Positions 5,826 through 6,039 of a DNA stretch of 6,039 nt are shown here, piece after piece (positions within the stretch are counted from its first letter, which is position 1; each line of letters begins with the position of its first letter). Where the stretch lies: contig SKZB01000409.1 in assembly GCA_007127615.1 (NCBI GenBank), forward strand, positions 1 through 6,039. The letters run 5' to 3'. The notes under the pieces were generated by a model that was not told the origin of the DNA, made no database searches, and saw nothing but the letters and a program-made list of their open reading frames with translations. This DNA is from Phycisphaerales bacterium (GTDB lineage Bacteria > Planctomycetota > Phycisphaerae > Phycisphaerales > SM1A02). A program made the position numbers and the translations under genes.

Positions 5826-6039
5826 ACGAATGTGCCGGTTGCGAGAAAGACGATTCGGAGATCCCACGTCACGCACCATCGCGATGACGCGGCGGTTCGG
5901 CTTTCTCCCATCCGTCAGCTCCCATCCGCCAGCCATCCGCCGGTCGAGGTCGCTCGGGCCGGTGAACGCCCCCAGCTTCTTCCGTATAGTATCGCACTGA
6001 TTTCGCCGAAAGCGAGGAAATTTTTCTTCCCGCCCCACC
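5826..6039. other. Non-coding upstream region of the membrane-anchored gene
   Basis: I see no convincing gene here. A - strand frame from GTG 6038 runs through it and 40 bases into the membrane-protein gene, but it has no hydrophobic or domain pattern and is rich in Arg and Gly from repeats. On the - strand, GATACTATAC (reverse complement of 5984-5993) could hold a -10 box (TACTAT), without a good -35. An A/T-rich patch, GGAAATTTTTCTTCC, lies at 6016-6030. The promoter for the - strand gene is probably in this region. Confidence 0.45.
5905..5943. repeat. 14-bp direct repeat, nearly three copies
   Basis: CTCCCATCCGTCAG (5905-5918) is followed directly by CTCCCATCCGCCAG (5919-5932), one base different, and then by a shortened third copy CCATCCGCCGG (5933-5943). 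It lies about 95-130 bases upstream of the - strand gene start. It could be a decayed dispersed repeat or a binding-site array; nothing in the window decides between these. Confidence 0.65.

Noticed and set aside
5104..6000. 298-codon open frame on the + strand opposite the membrane-anchored gene
   Set aside because: It has no ribosome site or hydrophobic pattern and is rich in Arg, Asp and Pro. The - strand frame has a strong Shine-Dalgarno and clear membrane helices.
5772..6038. 88-codon - strand frame from GTG 6038
   Set aside because: It overlaps the start of the membrane-protein gene by 40 bases, runs through the 14-bp repeats and shows no family features.

Overview
The window is GC-rich and almost entirely protein-coding. 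It holds the 3' end of a large secreted-type zinc metalloprotease, a complete three-gene ABC importer operon (all on +), and one convergent membrane-anchored gene of unknown function on -. The best guess for the host is a member of the Planctomycetota, possibly Phycisphaerae-like. That guess rests on the Met-zincin protease, the compact iron-type ABC operon and the CACGAAGAA-type intergenic repeat. No rRNA, tRNA or other taxonomic marker is present, so it is an inference only.

Layout. Bases 2-1204 (+) are the C-terminal 400 residues of a Met-zincin (DUF4953-type) metalloprotease with an intact HExxHxxGxxH zinc site and Met-turn. The gene closes with a textbook intrinsic terminator at 1235-1269. 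The next roughly 220 bp are non-coding and hold a repeat element: three perfect CACGAAGAA units at the left and a degenerate inverted copy of its left end at the right (1309-1432).

Bases 1493-4984 (+) are the importer operon. It encodes a lipoprotein solute-binding protein (1493-2542), a bimodular 12-helix permease (2613-4169) and an ATPase (4166-4984, ATGA overlap with the permease). The architecture is that of the FbpABC/AfuABC ferric-type family. However, the binding protein lacks the adjacent tyrosine pair that binds iron in classical FbpA, and the ATPase lacks the usual C-terminal extension, so the substrate should be left open. The binding protein would capture solute outside the inner membrane, the permease would form the channel, and a dimer of the ATPase would drive transport.

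The operon converges on a - strand gene (5811-5053) that has two N-terminal membrane helices and a roughly 190-residue soluble domain I do not recognise. Upstream of it (5812-6039) is non-coding sequence with a 14-bp direct repeat.

Short in-phase tandem repeats occur inside two importer genes: 9 bp x 3 at the permease N-terminus and 15 bp x 3 in the ATPase. With the intergenic repeats these are the most unusual features here. I see no phage, transposase, CRISPR or defence system and no convincing new multi-gene system. The window looks mostly ordinary.
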